From Candidatus Burarchaeum sp. (GTDB lineage Archaea; Micrarchaeota; Micrarchaeia; Burarchaeales; Burarchaeaceae): a stretch of DNA of 47,931 nucleotides. The position numbers and the translations under genes are program-made. The DNA is taken from NCBI RefSeq assembly GCF_030646255.1, contig NZ_JAUSNF010000009.1, positions 1-47,931 of the forward strand. Reading direction: 5' to 3'. Under the pieces are notes generated by a model that saw only the letters and a program-made list of their open reading frames with translations, was not told the origin of the DNA and ran no database searches. Positions within the stretch are counted from its first letter, which is position 1. Each line of letters opens with the position of its first letter. Positions 7,470 through 16,336 of the stretch are shown here, in pieces.

Positions 7470-8180
7470 TCAAATTCCTACTGAATCGCTTCTCGCAATT
7501 ATCTCGCGCGCCAGCGTTGCCCGCACCTCTGCGTGAGGCAGGCTTTTTGCAGACGTTTTAATCCCATATTCCAGCACAATGCGCCCGCCTGCGCGCAGAA
7601 CGGGGATGGTCCAGCGCACGCCCCTGCCTCTTGCATCCCTGCTCTCCCTCGCCCCGTGCGCCGCGCCCCGCGGAAATTCGAGCACCGCGTCCTCTGGCAC
7701 AAAATCAGCAACCTGCACGCCCGCAAGCTCCTCGCCCTGGTTGCGCACCTCTATTTCAACAGTGCCGTTCCTGAACCGCTTCTCCACAAACAGCTTCCTG
7801 CGCGCCCCGAGCCAGGCATATGCAATCACGAGCAGCGCGAGCGCAAACAGGCCGTAGGCCAACGGTTCGGCGTAAGCGGGCAGTGTGAGGGGCGTTTCTA
7901 CAATAATTTCGCGCACCTCCCCTTCATACTCTACCTTCCACACGCCCGCCTCATCAACCTCAAACCGCGCGTAGCCTCCGGCATATTTTTCCTCAGTTCC
8001 CGAGGGCGAAACCACGCCAATCTCCCCCGCAGCCTGCACGCCGTTCACCAGTGCAACCGCTTCAACCTGCTCGCCCAACCTTGCGCGCCCGGGCGCATAG
8101 AGCTCCACTGCGCCGGCTAGAAAAAGCATGGCAAGCAGCAATGCAACTGCGGCCGTCCTACCCACGGAGAAAAGGTGCAT
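7470..8180 (-). CDS. Exported membrane-anchored protein with beta-sandwich domains
   Basis: Starts in the track at 8243, but 'MHLFSVGRTAAVALLLAMLFLAGAV' from ATG 8180 gives a clean signal peptide; the exact start is uncertain. Then come a beta-rich segment (about 28-95), a membrane helix ('LAYGLFALALLVIAYAWL') near residue 110, and a second domain ('VEIEVRNQGEELAGVQVADF') that looks like the DUF11/NEW3-type beta-sandwich found in archaeal surface proteins. No enzyme motif. It is divergent from the PH-domain membrane protein. Confidence 0.65.
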   Translation of the reverse strand: MHLFSVGRTAAVALLLAMLFLAGAVELYAPGRARLGEQVEAVALVNGVQAAGEIGVVSPSGTEEKYAGGYARFEVDEAGVWKVEYEGEVREIIVETPLTLPAYAEPLAYGLFALALLVIAYAWLGARRKLFVEKRFRNGTVEIEVRNQGEELAGVQVADFVPEDAVLEFPRGAAHGARESRDARGRGVRWTIPVLRAGGRIVLEYGIKTSAKSLPHAEVRATLAREIIARSDSVGI

Positions 8181-8217
8181 GCCAACTCTTTTAAATGCAC
8201 AATTCAAAATCACTGCC

Positions 8218-8955
8218 ATGGGCATGCTTCTCAAGTCCTGCAAACCGTTCTATTGGCACTATTTCAGGATGATAAAGTACGCCAGCCTCGTAATAGTGCT
8301 GCTCATTTTTCTTCTGCCTCTCTACTTCGGCCTGGGCATTGACCTCGGCACATTATTGGCGCTCGCAGGCGCCTACCTGCTTCTCGCACTCGCATCCTCG
8401 CTCTACATAAAATTCGTGAACGATGCCATAGTCTACACTGCGACCGACAGCGAGATAACGAAAGACGAGGGCGTGATACAGAAAAAGCACACAGTTGTTC
8501 CGTACTCCAAAGTCTCGAACATGGTCGTGAAACGCGGCCTCCTGGACCGCTTCTTCAACCTATGCACCATCAAAATAGATGCAACGGGCGGCGGGCACGA
8601 ATACGAAATCACGATGGACCGGCTGAAGCTCAAGGATGCAAATGCGATGATGGAGATAATCAAGGACCTGCTTGCGCAGCACGAGCCTCAGCAGGGCCCT
8701 TCCAATATGCCTCCGAGCGAGCCCACGGCGGCTGAAAAAAAGGAGGAAGCAGCAGAAGAGCGCAAGCCAAAGCCCGAGCTGCTTCCGCGCCTCTATGCTC
8801 TGGGCGATATGGGTAAGGACAAGCTCGAAGAGCTTGAGCACATGGCATATTCCCGGCAAAGCGATGCCGGTGCGGATGATGAAACACGCGCGCCTGAAAA
8901 AACAAAAAGGCAGAAGCAGGCAAAAGGCGGGAATGGCAAGGAAAAGCGCAAGTAG
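8218..8955 (+). CDS. bPH2/YdbS-like membrane protein
   Basis: The ORF opens at 8128, but ATG 8218 lies about 25 bases behind the TATA box CTTTTAAATG (8188-8196), so a leaderless start at 'MGMLLKSCKPFYWHYF' is likely (245 residues). Two membrane segments ('LVIVLLIFLLPLYFGLGI', 'LLALAGAYLLLALASSLY') precede a bacterial PH domain with the family pattern 'TDSEITKDEGVIQKKHTVVP', 'SKVSNMVVKRGLLDRFF', 'IKIDATGGG'. The C-terminal 80 residues are a charged, disordered-looking tail. Function of the family is unknown. Confidence 0.8.
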   Translation: MGMLLKSCKPFYWHYFRMIKYASLVIVLLIFLLPLYFGLGIDLGTLLALAGAYLLLALASSLYIKFVNDAIVYTATDSEITKDEGVIQKKHTVVPYSKVSNMVVKRGLLDRFFNLCTIKIDATGGGHEYEITMDRLKLKDANAMMEIIKDLLAQHEPQQGPSNMPPSEPTAAEKKEEAAEERKPKPELLPRLYALGDMGKDKLEELEHMAYSRQSDAGADDETRAPEKTKRQKQAKGGNGKEKRK

Positions 8956-9033
8956 GCAAGCACAGGCGGACTGGAAACTAAGCGCGCGAGCAGGCCTGCA
9001 AGCTCATAAAACTTCCCTGGCATAATTTTAGGC

Positions 9034-10260
9034 ATGGTCGCGGTGCTTCATGAGCGCATCAACGGGCAGCCTCTGCGCGAAGCCCTCAATGTCCAGCGGG
9101 CTAATTTTGATTCTTTGAAGCCGCCAGAGCGGAAAGCATTTATACGGGCGGCGGCAGGCGTTAAGCAAAACTCTCCGTTTTATAGGGCTTTATGCAGCGG
9201 GGAATCGCGCACAAACGCAACAGGCAAGCTTGCGCACGAGCCTGCTGTTGACGAGCTTGCGCCCGTAACCTCGGGCGGCGGAATTGCGCGCGGACATGCG
9301 ACTGATGAATTTGCGCACACGGCTGCGGCTGGCGAAACCTATCTAAGGACAATAATCGCACTCGAACATTCCTGGGGCTGGGCAGTCGACACTGGATTTG
9401 AAATCCCAAAGGCTATTGCCGTTGAATGCGCCAGGCGCCTCGGCGGGGATGCGTTTGCATCATTGGTCGAAGTAAGCACAGCCCGAGAATCGGAGTTTCC
9501 TTCTGCAGTTGAGCTTATGCCCGAGTACCACAAGGTCGTCAAGGCAGTGCCACCTTCCCTTCTCACGGCCTCTCCAAAACTCAAGGAACTGGTTGCCTTA
9601 GCATTTAATGCGCGTGCCCGTGCAATTTATGATTGCGGACATTACGGATGGGCCATACTCGAGCTCAACAAGGCCCTCAAGCTCGCGCTTCACGGCCCTC
9701 CTTTCCCCGACCTTTCCAATGCGGAAAGCACTTTTGCCCTATATGCGCACAAGGCGCAGATACAAATAAACCTAGCGGATTATGAGGGCGCCATGATGAG
9801 CATTGAGAAGGCATTTGAAAAGGACCCTGATGGAAAAATAGCCGAGCCGCATATCTTCGCTTTCGCACATTACCTGAAGGCCAACATCATAGCCGCATTA
9901 GGTTTTCCGCCTGAGGACAGCCTTTTGGAATTCGATGCCGCATTAAAAGCGGATCCAAACTACCCAGAAGCCCTTGTGATGCGTGCATGCACTAACTGCC
10001 GCATTGCAGACAATGCGCAAGGGCCGCACGATGTTGAACTGCTGCTGGAAGGCGCGATGCGGGACGCTGAAAAGGCGCTTGAGCTCGACCCGGAGAATAA
10101 ACAGGCGCAGAGGCTCAAAGAAGGCCTGCGCAAATACAGCGAGCTTCCGCAAGACACGCGCGGTTCGCCTCTTAACATCATAGTTCATGCGCTTTCGGAC
10201 GTGTTTCAGGAGCTCCTTCCATATCTCGAGCCTCCTTCCCTTGAGCTAGGTTCCAATTGA
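9034..10260 (+). CDS. TPR-repeat protein
   Basis: 408 residues. The second half (about 195-360) has helical repeats of TPR type: 'YGWAILELNKALKLAL', 'ADYEGAMMSIEKAFEKDPDG', 'SLLEFDAALKADPNYPEALV', 'AMRDAEKALELDPENKQA'. The first 190 residues match nothing I know. No signal peptide or membrane segment, so it is probably a cytoplasmic scaffold. ATG 9034 is the likely start. The gene stands alone between the PH-domain protein and the zinc protein. Confidence 0.75.
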   Translation: MVAVLHERINGQPLREALNVQRANFDSLKPPERKAFIRAAAGVKQNSPFYRALCSGESRTNATGKLAHEPAVDELAPVTSGGGIARGHATDEFAHTAAAGETYLRTIIALEHSWGWAVDTGFEIPKAIAVECARRLGGDAFASLVEVSTARESEFPSAVELMPEYHKVVKAVPPSLLTASPKLKELVALAFNARARAIYDCGHYGWAILELNKALKLALHGPPFPDLSNAESTFALYAHKAQIQINLADYEGAMMSIEKAFEKDPDGKIAEPHIFAFAHYLKANIIAALGFPPEDSLLEFDAALKADPNYPEALVMRACTNCRIADNAQGPHDVELLLEGAMRDAEKALELDPENKQAQRLKEGLRKYSELPQDTRGSPLNIIVHALSDVFQELLPYLEPPSLELGSN

Positions 10261-10312
10261 CCAGCACGCCAGCCTGCAATCCTTTTATTAACTTCAATCC
10301 AGATTTTCCATC

Positions 10313-10816
10313 ATGTCAAACTGCACGCGCTGCGGGAGCGAGACAGAATCCTGGGACGGTAATTATTTCTCCCGCGGAATGATGTGCATAACCTGCTATT
10401 CCGAGAGCGGCAGGAGGCAGGATGAGAAGACTTCAATCTGCACGCGCTGCGGCCTGCGCATCGCCCCCACGGATGCGAACCTGAAGCTCGGCCGCACTTT
10501 GTGCAAATCCTGCTATGAGGAAACGCTGAAGGAGCAGCGCGAGCACTACTGCGCCTCGTGCCGCAAGCTGATAGAGGGCGCGAGCTTCGAAAGGCCCGAC
10601 GGCTCGCGGCTCTGCCTGACATGCATGCAGGGCCAGTCGCCCTTCGGCGGGGGCAGGCAGGCCATCCGCACATGCGATAAGTGCGGCAAAATGTCAGTCG
10701 TGCACTATATCACGAGCGACGGCCAGAGCCTCTGCCCGAACTGCGCGCCCTCTGCGCACACAAGCAAGGGTCTGCTCCGCTCGCTCATGAATGGGCTGGC
10801 GCGGCTGCGGCGCTAG
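10313..10816 (+). CDS. Multi-zinc-finger (LIM/zinc-ribbon-like) protein
   Basis: 167 residues with four zinc-binding repeats. Paired cysteines appear as 'CTRCG..CITC', 'CTRCG..CKSC', 'CASC..CLTC' and 'CDKCG..CPNC', each pair about 17-25 residues apart. The layout resembles LIM-like treble-clef or zinc-ribbon modules used for protein or nucleic acid contact. A TATA box (CTTTTATTAAC near 10283) precedes ATG 10313 by about 25 bases. Specific role unknown. Confidence 0.75.
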   Translation: MSNCTRCGSETESWDGNYFSRGMMCITCYSESGRRQDEKTSICTRCGLRIAPTDANLKLGRTLCKSCYEETLKEQREHYCASCRKLIEGASFERPDGSRLCLTCMQGQSPFGGGRQAIRTCDKCGKMSVVHYITSDGQSLCPNCAPSAHTSKGLLRSLMNGLARLRR

Positions 10817-10850
10817 TTCTTCTTAGGTAGCACTCGCAACGCTAAGTTTT

Positions 10851-10889
10851 CTTAGGCCGCACGCAGTTCAGCTTTTTTTCTTGCCTAAG
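10851..10889. terminator. Inverted repeat between convergent genes
   Basis: CTTAGGC (10851-10857) pairs with GCCTAAG (10883-10889) around a loop holding a seven-T run. It sits between the convergent ends of the zinc-finger gene and the 135-aa gene and may stop transcription from both sides. Confidence 0.4.
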
Positions 10890-11292
10890 CCGCACTCGCG
10901 CCCGCGCCGCTCTTCTCGAGCCTTATGCGCGGAGGGATGAGGGGCGGCTGCAAATTCACGACGCGCGCCATCAAAGTTCCATGCGCGCCGCACGCGAAGT
11001 TGATGTTGTTGAGCACTTCCTCGGCAAACGCGTCCTCGAGCTTCTTCTTTGTCTTCCAGCCCCTAATAATCTCGTCCCGCGCCTTCTTCTCATCCTCGAC
11101 AAACAATATTCCTGTAATCAGGAGCATGCCCACCTTCTCAGCATAGTCTGCACGGTAGGTGAAGTGTATCTCGATGAGCCCGGCCTCCTCCTTCAACTCA
11201 GTAATCGCCATATTTATGCCGATGCCGCTCGGCATCTCGTTCTTGTCGCGCGTTATTTCCGCCTTCACAATCCGCATACCCGTTATTGCCAT
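10885..11292 (-). CDS. Conserved archaeal-type protein, SecB-like at low confidence
   Basis: 135 residues: N-terminal 'MRIVKAEITRDKNEMPSGIG', a middle beta-rich part 'EEAGLIEIHFTYRADYAEKV', then 'ACGAHGTLMARVVNLQPPLIPPRI'. The long beta-strands and the end pattern of Leu/Pro after a helix remind me of the SecB fold, but this is pattern recognition only and I could not test it. No signal peptide. It shares the minus strand with the MBL hydrolase upstream, 38 bases apart, so they may be co-transcribed. Confidence 0.6.
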   Translation of the reverse strand: MAITGMRIVKAEITRDKNEMPSGIGINMAITELKEEAGLIEIHFTYRADYAEKVGMLLITGILFVEDEKKARDEIIRGWKTKKKLEDAFAEEVLNNINFACGAHGTLMARVVNLQPPLIPPRIRLEKSGAGASAA

Positions 11293-11330
11293 TCAAAACA
11301 CCTCTATTGTGATTCACTTATCATTCGCGC

Positions 11331-11996
11331 CTAGAACTCGAACTCATCCCCAGGCTCCATGACTATGACCTTCGCCTTCTTAACGTCGCGCCTGAACTCA
11401 TCAACATCCTGCATTATCCTGTCATTCGTATTGTAGTGCATCGGCACGGCATACTTCACATTCATCTCGTTGCACGCGGTCGAGGCCGCAAAAGTGTCCA
11501 TAGTGTAAGAGCCCCCGATGGGCAGGAGCGCAATGTCCGCGGAAATGTCCTTCATATCCCTGTACTCGTACGTGTCGCCTGCAAAATATATGCTCTGGCC
11601 GCCCTTCGAGAGCTTGAAGCCGACAGGATATGCCGACTGAGGGTGCACCGCCTTCACCACCTCGACGTTCAGGCCCTTTATTTCAAAACTGTCGCCCTCC
11701 TTCACGTCCACCGTGCGCCTGTCGCTCAGCCCTAGCTTCGCGAGCACGGGCTTCGGCGCAACTACCTGGGCGTGCGTGCGCTCCACAATTTCCTGTATGG
11801 CTGGCACGTCGCAATGGTCCGCATGCTCGTGGCTCACGAACAGGAAGTCGCACTCCCTTACCTCGCCGGGCGCCATGGCGGCCGGTATGAGCCTCGGCCT
11901 GCCCGCGGCGTCATTATTGAAGAACGGGTCCATGTACATGACCAGGCCGCCCAGCTCGACCTTAAAGCACGAGTGTCCGACATATGTAAGCTTCAT
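11331..11996 (-). CDS. Metallo-beta-lactamase-fold hydrolase, UPF0173 family
   Basis: 221 residues of UPF0173 type: 'KLTYVGHSCFKVE' at the start, the metal motif HxHxDH as 'SHEHADHCD' (about 55-60), 'HPQSAYPVGFKL', the metal ligand in 'IYFAGDTYEY', and the final 'AVPMHYNTND'. All metal ligands expected for a di-zinc site are present. Cytoplasmic. Substrate of the family is not established. Starts at ATG 11996; the divergent secreted protein begins about 50 bases away. Confidence 0.9.
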   Translation of the reverse strand: MKLTYVGHSCFKVELGGLVMYMDPFFNNDAAGRPRLIPAAMAPGEVRECDFLFVSHEHADHCDVPAIQEIVERTHAQVVAPKPVLAKLGLSDRRTVDVKEGDSFEIKGLNVEVVKAVHPQSAYPVGFKLSKGGQSIYFAGDTYEYRDMKDISADIALLPIGGSYTMDTFAASTACNEMNVKYAVPMHYNTNDRIMQDVDEFRRDVKKAKVIVMEPGDEFEF

Positions 11997-12049
11997 AGTC
12001 GTAAATTACCTATTCAGCTTTAAAAAGATTCACGAGCCAACTCTCTGCC

Positions 12050-12877
12050 ATGAAGCTCTCGTTTGTGCTGTTTGGCCTGCTGTTCGGCCTTCTGCTGTTT
12101 TCGGCGAGCGCAAGCGCCTCCTTCCAGCAGGTCTACCACAAATTCGACATGACTCTGAACGACGATGGGACGGCGCGCGTGCTCGAGGAATACGAGTTCT
12201 ATATGGACTCGAACGAGTCCTCGAACTTCTATGACCAGGTGATGTCGCTGCAGGACATCTCAGCATGGAAGAACGTCACTGCACTCGAGAGCCTGCGCAT
12301 CCACATGGACTCGAAGTTCGTGAAGCTCGAGAATTTCCGCATACGCGCCGAGCGCAGGCAGGGCTGCAATCCCTGGACCGGCACATGCTATGGAATAGTC
12401 CGGGTAGAGTACACTGCCTCCAACGTCGAGCCGGGCAGCTTCGTGCGCATAGAGCAGTCCAAGCCGCGCACCTACAATTACACGCTCAACCCGCGCGCCC
12501 TTTCTTTCGAGACCTCAGAGACCGGTGACGTGGCGCTGCCTGCGGGCACTGACGTCAAAATCAAAATTCCAGCCGATGCATGCATCACGCGCCTCAATCC
12601 CTTCCCTGAATATTTCACGAACACCGCACTGCCCCTCTGCGGAGTTTCCGAGCTTAGCTGGTCCGGTCCTTCGGTGCTCGCACGCTTCGATCTGAGTTTT
12701 GTGCGCGAGGACGCGCTTGAAACCGAGGTAATACAATTCTTCCGGAATGCGCAGCGCGGGCTGGTGGATTTCATAAATTCAACGCAGGGGCTTGTCGTGC
12801 TCGTGATGGCCGGAGTAGCCCTCTGCTCCCTCGTGCTCCTGCGGCATTACCAGGACACCCAGAAGGAATCGAAATGA
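12050..12877 (+). CDS. Secreted protein with C-terminal membrane anchor
   Basis: 275 residues. A signal peptide ('MKLSFVLFGLLFGLLLFSASASA') precedes a beta-rich ectodomain ('FDMTLNDDGTARVLEEYEF') and a C-terminal helix ('GLVVLVMAGVALCSLVLL') with a short charged tail, so it is a type I membrane protein. The N-terminal ectodomain pattern resembles the beta-rich start of DUF2207-like proteins, weakly. A TATA box (CTTTAAAAAG near 12020) lies about 25 bases upstream, so the gene is leaderless. Confidence 0.7.
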   Translation: MKLSFVLFGLLFGLLLFSASASASFQQVYHKFDMTLNDDGTARVLEEYEFYMDSNESSNFYDQVMSLQDISAWKNVTALESLRIHMDSKFVKLENFRIRAERRQGCNPWTGTCYGIVRVEYTASNVEPGSFVRIEQSKPRTYNYTLNPRALSFETSETGDVALPAGTDVKIKIPADACITRLNPFPEYFTNTALPLCGVSELSWSGPSVLARFDLSFVREDALETEVIQFFRNAQRGLVDFINSTQGLVVLVMAGVALCSLVLLRHYQDTQKESK

Positions 12878-12910
12878 TTCGGCTTTCGCCGTTCTCTAGC
12901 TGTGATTGAA

Positions 12911-14314
12911 ATGCATGAACACGAAATCCTGATACTTAATGCCCTCGACTCGCTTTCAAAAGGCAGCCCGCACGTTTCGGAGTTCAAGCTTGAAACGATT
13001 TCCGAGCGTTCCAGCTTGCCGCTTGATTCCGTGCGCAAAGCGGCGGGTTTGCTCGCGGATAGGCACTATGTTAATGTCCATGAACGCCTTGGGGCATACC
13101 ACACCTCTCCGAGCGCGGAGGGCTCGCGCTTCCTGAAGGACGGCTTTCCCGAGGAGCGGCTCGTGAAAAAGCTTGAGGAAAAAGGCGGCCATGCAGCCAT
13201 GTCTGAGTTGGATGACGAGGAAAAGCGCGTGGGGCTGGGCTGGGCCAAGAAGAACGGATGGGTTGAACTCAGCGGCGGGGAGCTGCACCTGAAGGAAAAG
13301 CCCGTGCTCGCCTCTTATGTGCAAAGAAACCTACTGCAAAAAATTTCAACCAGCAATTCCGTGGCCGCCAGCGAACTCGATGCCGCAAAGCTCCTTCTCT
13401 CGCGCAGCCTCATAAGCGAGCCGAAGCCCGAGAAATCCCACTCACTTGCAATTACAAAAGCAGGCCTTGATGCCCTGGGCGCAGGCCTCAGGCCTTCTTA
13501 CAACCTCACCGCGCCCACGAGCCGCGCCTACCCTGCCAAGCTGCACCCCGTGCAGCGCAGCGCGGACCGGATACGCCAAATATTCTTTGAGCTCGGCTTC
13601 GAGGAGATACGCGGGTCCGCGGTCGAGAGCGCGTTCTGGAATTTTGACGCTCTCTTCCAGCCGCAGGATCATCCCGCGCGCGAACTGGCCGACACGTTCT
13701 ACCTCGAGGGCGAGGAGCCCCTGCCCAAGGGCGAGGTTGTCGAGCGCGTGAAGAAGGCGCACCAGCAGAACTGGAAGTACAAGTGGGACGAGGCATTCGC
13801 GCGCAAGCGCGTGCTCCGCACGCACACCACCGCGGTCTCGGCGCGCTACCTGGACAAGAGCATGCGCGAGAAGCGCGAGTCCGCGAAATATTTCTGCGTA
13901 GGCCGCGTGTACCGCAACGAGGTGGTGGACTTCAAGCACCTCGCGGAATTCTACCAGATTGACGGCATTGTGCTCTGGGAGAAGGCAACTTTCGCAGACC
14001 TGCTCGGCCTTCTGCGCGAGTTCTACCGCAAGCTCGGGTTTGAAAAAATACGCTTCAGGCCTTCATACTTCCCATACACCGAGCCCTCGCTCGAGGTCGA
14101 GGTTTACTTCGAGCAGAAAAAGGCGTGGCTCGAGCTCGGAGGCGCGGGCATCTTCAGGCCCGAAGTGTGCCTGCCTCTCTGGGGCAAATATCCTGTGCTC
14201 GCCTGGGGCCTTTCGCTCGAGCGCCCCATCATGCTCGCGAATGACGTCGAGGACATCCGCTCGCTCTACAGGAATGACATGGGCTGGCTGAGGGACTTCA
14301 AGCTGAAGCAGTAG
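12911..14314 (+). CDS. pheS: Phenylalanyl-tRNA synthetase alpha subunit
   Basis: 467 residues from ATG 12911 (the track uses GTG 12902; either is possible). It forms the catalytic subunit of the alpha2beta2 enzyme that charges tRNA-Phe. The archaeal form carries an N-terminal winged-helix part (about 1-180). The class II core follows: motif 1 region 'HPVQRSADRIRQIFFELGF', motif 2 with 'VGRVYRNEVVDFKHLAEFYQ', and motif 3 with 'LVLAWGLSLERPIML' style 'GLSLERP'. pheT follows after a 30-base gap. Confidence 0.95.
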   Translation: MHEHEILILNALDSLSKGSPHVSEFKLETISERSSLPLDSVRKAAGLLADRHYVNVHERLGAYHTSPSAEGSRFLKDGFPEERLVKKLEEKGGHAAMSELDDEEKRVGLGWAKKNGWVELSGGELHLKEKPVLASYVQRNLLQKISTSNSVAASELDAAKLLLSRSLISEPKPEKSHSLAITKAGLDALGAGLRPSYNLTAPTSRAYPAKLHPVQRSADRIRQIFFELGFEEIRGSAVESAFWNFDALFQPQDHPARELADTFYLEGEEPLPKGEVVERVKKAHQQNWKYKWDEAFARKRVLRTHTTAVSARYLDKSMREKRESAKYFCVGRVYRNEVVDFKHLAEFYQIDGIVLWEKATFADLLGLLREFYRKLGFEKIRFRPSYFPYTEPSLEVEVYFEQKKAWLELGGAGIFRPEVCLPLWGKYPVLAWGLSLERPIMLANDVEDIRSLYRNDMGWLRDFKLKQ

Positions 14315-14344
14315 TGTGGTATTGTGTAGCTGTGTTGTGTTACT

Positions 14345-15928
14345 ATGGCCTCTGTAATATTCGATGAAAAGGAATTGTGCGGGCTCATGGGCAGGAAGCT
14401 GCCTGCAGCCGAGCTGCGCGAGCGCATAGACATGCTCGGCATGCCCGTTGACGCATATGACGGCGGCAAGTTCTCGCTCGACATCACGCCCAACCGCACC
14501 GACCTGCTCAGCGTGGAGGGCATGGCCCGCGCGCTCGCCAGCTTTACAGGCGTGAAGAAGGGCCTGCGCGACTACGATGCAGAGTCCAGCGGCATGAAGC
14601 TTGAAATAGACCGGAGCGTGCGCGGCGCGCGGCCCTACATAGTAATGGCATATGTAAAGGATGCGAACCTCACCGAGGAACTTTTGCTCTCGCTCATAAG
14701 CATACAGGAAAAGATACACGACACTTTCGGCAGGCACCGCCGCAAGGTTTCAATAGGCCTGCATGATGCTGACAAGGTCAGCGCTCCCTTTACCTACAAG
14801 GCAGTGAAGGAATTCACGTTTACGCCGCTCGATTTCGACAGGCCCATGACTATTGCGCAAATTTTGAAAGAGCATCCGAAAGGCAAGGACTATGCGCACC
14901 TCGTGCAGCCCGGCAAATACCCGATGCTGCTCGACAGCAATGCCGAAGTGCTCTCCTTCCCGCCCATCATCAACGGCACAATCACAATGCTCACGCCCCA
15001 GACAAAGAATTTACTCATCGACGTTACCGGCACCTCTGAGTGGGCTATTAGAGATGCGCTCAATGTGCTCTGCTGCCTGCTCGCAGACCGCGGCGCGCAA
15101 ATCTTCACAGTTGAAACCACTGACGGCACAACGCCAGACCTTGCGCCGCGCTCGATGAAATTCGACTACAAGAAATGCAACAGGCTGCTGGGCCTTGCGC
15201 TGACCGAAGCAGAAACAGCCGAGCTTCTCTCGCGCATGGGCCACGAGTACAAGGCGGGCACAGTGCGCAGCCCGTGCTACCGCGCAGACCTTTTGCACTG
15301 GGTCGACCTTGCGGAAGACGTTGCAATTGCGTTCGACTACAACAAGCTGCCGCAGACCCTTCCCTCATTCTCGTCAATTGCAAAGCCCCTGCCCGACCTT
15401 TCGGAAGTGCGCGAGGCCATGCTCGGCCTTGGCTATTCACAGGCCATAAGCTGGACGCTCACAAATACAGAGCTGAATTTCTCCAGGCTCGGCCTCAAGC
15501 CCGCGCCCATGGCATCTGCCATCAACCCGCTCACAACGGACTTCACCTCCATGCGCACCCACCTCCTGCCTTCGCTCCTCTCAATACTTTCGCAGAACAC
15601 GCACCACCCAATGCCCCAGCGCATATTCGAGCTCGGCCTTGTCTATGATGCACAGGGTCGCGAGTCAAGCGAGCTTGCATCTGCAAGCGAGCATGCGGGC
15701 GCAAGCTTCAGCGAGGCCAAGAGCTCGCTCGAGGCCCTTTTGGCCGAGATGAACATTCAGTGCAAGCTCGTGCCCAAGGACTTCCCCTTCCTCGCGCCCG
15801 GCCGCTCGTGCGCCGTGATGCACAACAGCAAGGAAGTCGGTCATGTGGGCGAGCTCGCTGAAGAAGTGAGGCGCAACTTCGGCCTCGAGCTTCCAGTAGC
15901 CGTCTTCTCATTAAGGTTATGGCAATGA
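14345..15928 (+). CDS. pheT: Phenylalanyl-tRNA synthetase beta subunit
   Basis: 527 residues of the shorter archaeal/eukaryotic type of PheT, without the bacterial EMAP and anticodon-like ends. Seen are the B1 start 'VIFDEKELCGLMGRKLP', the pattern 'DITPNRTDLLSVEGMARAL' near residue 45, the B3/4 editing region 'PFTYKAVKEFTFTPLDF' with 'PPIINGTIT', the B5 domain, and the C-terminal catalytic-like 'MRTHLLPSLLSIL' / 'RIFELGLVYD'. It binds tRNA and edits mischarged Tyr-tRNA-Phe. It lies in an operon with pheS. Confidence 0.95.
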   Translation: MASVIFDEKELCGLMGRKLPAAELRERIDMLGMPVDAYDGGKFSLDITPNRTDLLSVEGMARALASFTGVKKGLRDYDAESSGMKLEIDRSVRGARPYIVMAYVKDANLTEELLLSLISIQEKIHDTFGRHRRKVSIGLHDADKVSAPFTYKAVKEFTFTPLDFDRPMTIAQILKEHPKGKDYAHLVQPGKYPMLLDSNAEVLSFPPIINGTITMLTPQTKNLLIDVTGTSEWAIRDALNVLCCLLADRGAQIFTVETTDGTTPDLAPRSMKFDYKKCNRLLGLALTEAETAELLSRMGHEYKAGTVRSPCYRADLLHWVDLAEDVAIAFDYNKLPQTLPSFSSIAKPLPDLSEVREAMLGLGYSQAISWTLTNTELNFSRLGLKPAPMASAINPLTTDFTSMRTHLLPSLLSILSQNTHHPMPQRIFELGLVYDAQGRESSELASASEHAGASFSEAKSSLEALLAEMNIQCKLVPKDFPFLAPGRSCAVMHNSKEVGHVGELAEEVRRNFGLELPVAVFSLRLWQ

Positions 15929-15959
15929 TTTTCAATGCGCAGGGTGCGGGGCTGGGCGC

Positions 15960-16247
15960 ATGATTCTGTGCCATCTTATTGCACGCGGAAACGTCCAGGG
16001 CGTCAACTACCGCTCCTTCGTGCGCCAGCAGGCGCTCGCGCTCGGCGTGAAGGGCTATGTGAAGAACCTGCCAGACGGCTCGGTTGAGATAGTGGCGGAA
16101 GTTGAGTCAAAGGAAGCGCTCGAGCGCTTTAAGGCAGCCGTATCACGAAAGGCAAAGGACTGGGGGCCGCATGTGGCGGAACTGTCCGTGGTGCGCGAGG
16201 CCGAGAACACGGGGCCAGCCTATGCCTCCTTCGAGGTGGCCCGCTAG
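15960..16247 (+). CDS. acyP: Acylphosphatase
   Basis: 95 residues, the usual size. The signature 'GNVQGVNYRSFVRQQALALG' carries the catalytic Arg in a form close to GxVQGVxxR, with Asn-Tyr replacing the common Gly/Phe, and 'GYVKNLPDGSVEIVAE' carries the catalytic Asn. It hydrolyses acyl phosphates such as 1,3-bisphosphoglycerate or carbamoyl phosphate. It follows pheT by about 30 bases and is likely in the same transcript. Confidence 0.9.
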   Translation: MILCHLIARGNVQGVNYRSFVRQQALALGVKGYVKNLPDGSVEIVAEVESKEALERFKAAVSRKAKDWGPHVAELSVVREAENTGPAYASFEVAR

Positions 16248-16280
16248 CCGCACGTCGAAGCAGCGACGGAAAAGTGCGGG

Positions 16281-16290
16281 ATTTAAATAG
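16281..16290 (+). promoter_or_regulatory. TATA box of the 16.3-kb orphan gene
   Basis: ATTTAAATAG, whose core ATTTAAAT is a perfect palindrome, lies about 50 bases upstream of ATG 16337, which would give a leader of about 25 bases holding the GGTGAT ribosome site. Confidence 0.5.
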
Positions 16291-16336
16291 GGGAAAATCC
16301 ATAATAAAACCTAATTCCAATAGGATAGGTGATATA

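Noticed and set aside
14063-14737. Long antisense ORF (224 aa) over pheS/pheT
   Set aside because: It is the shadow of two certain genes on the other strand; high GC makes long antisense frames common. Composition is His/Arg/Ala rich with no motif.
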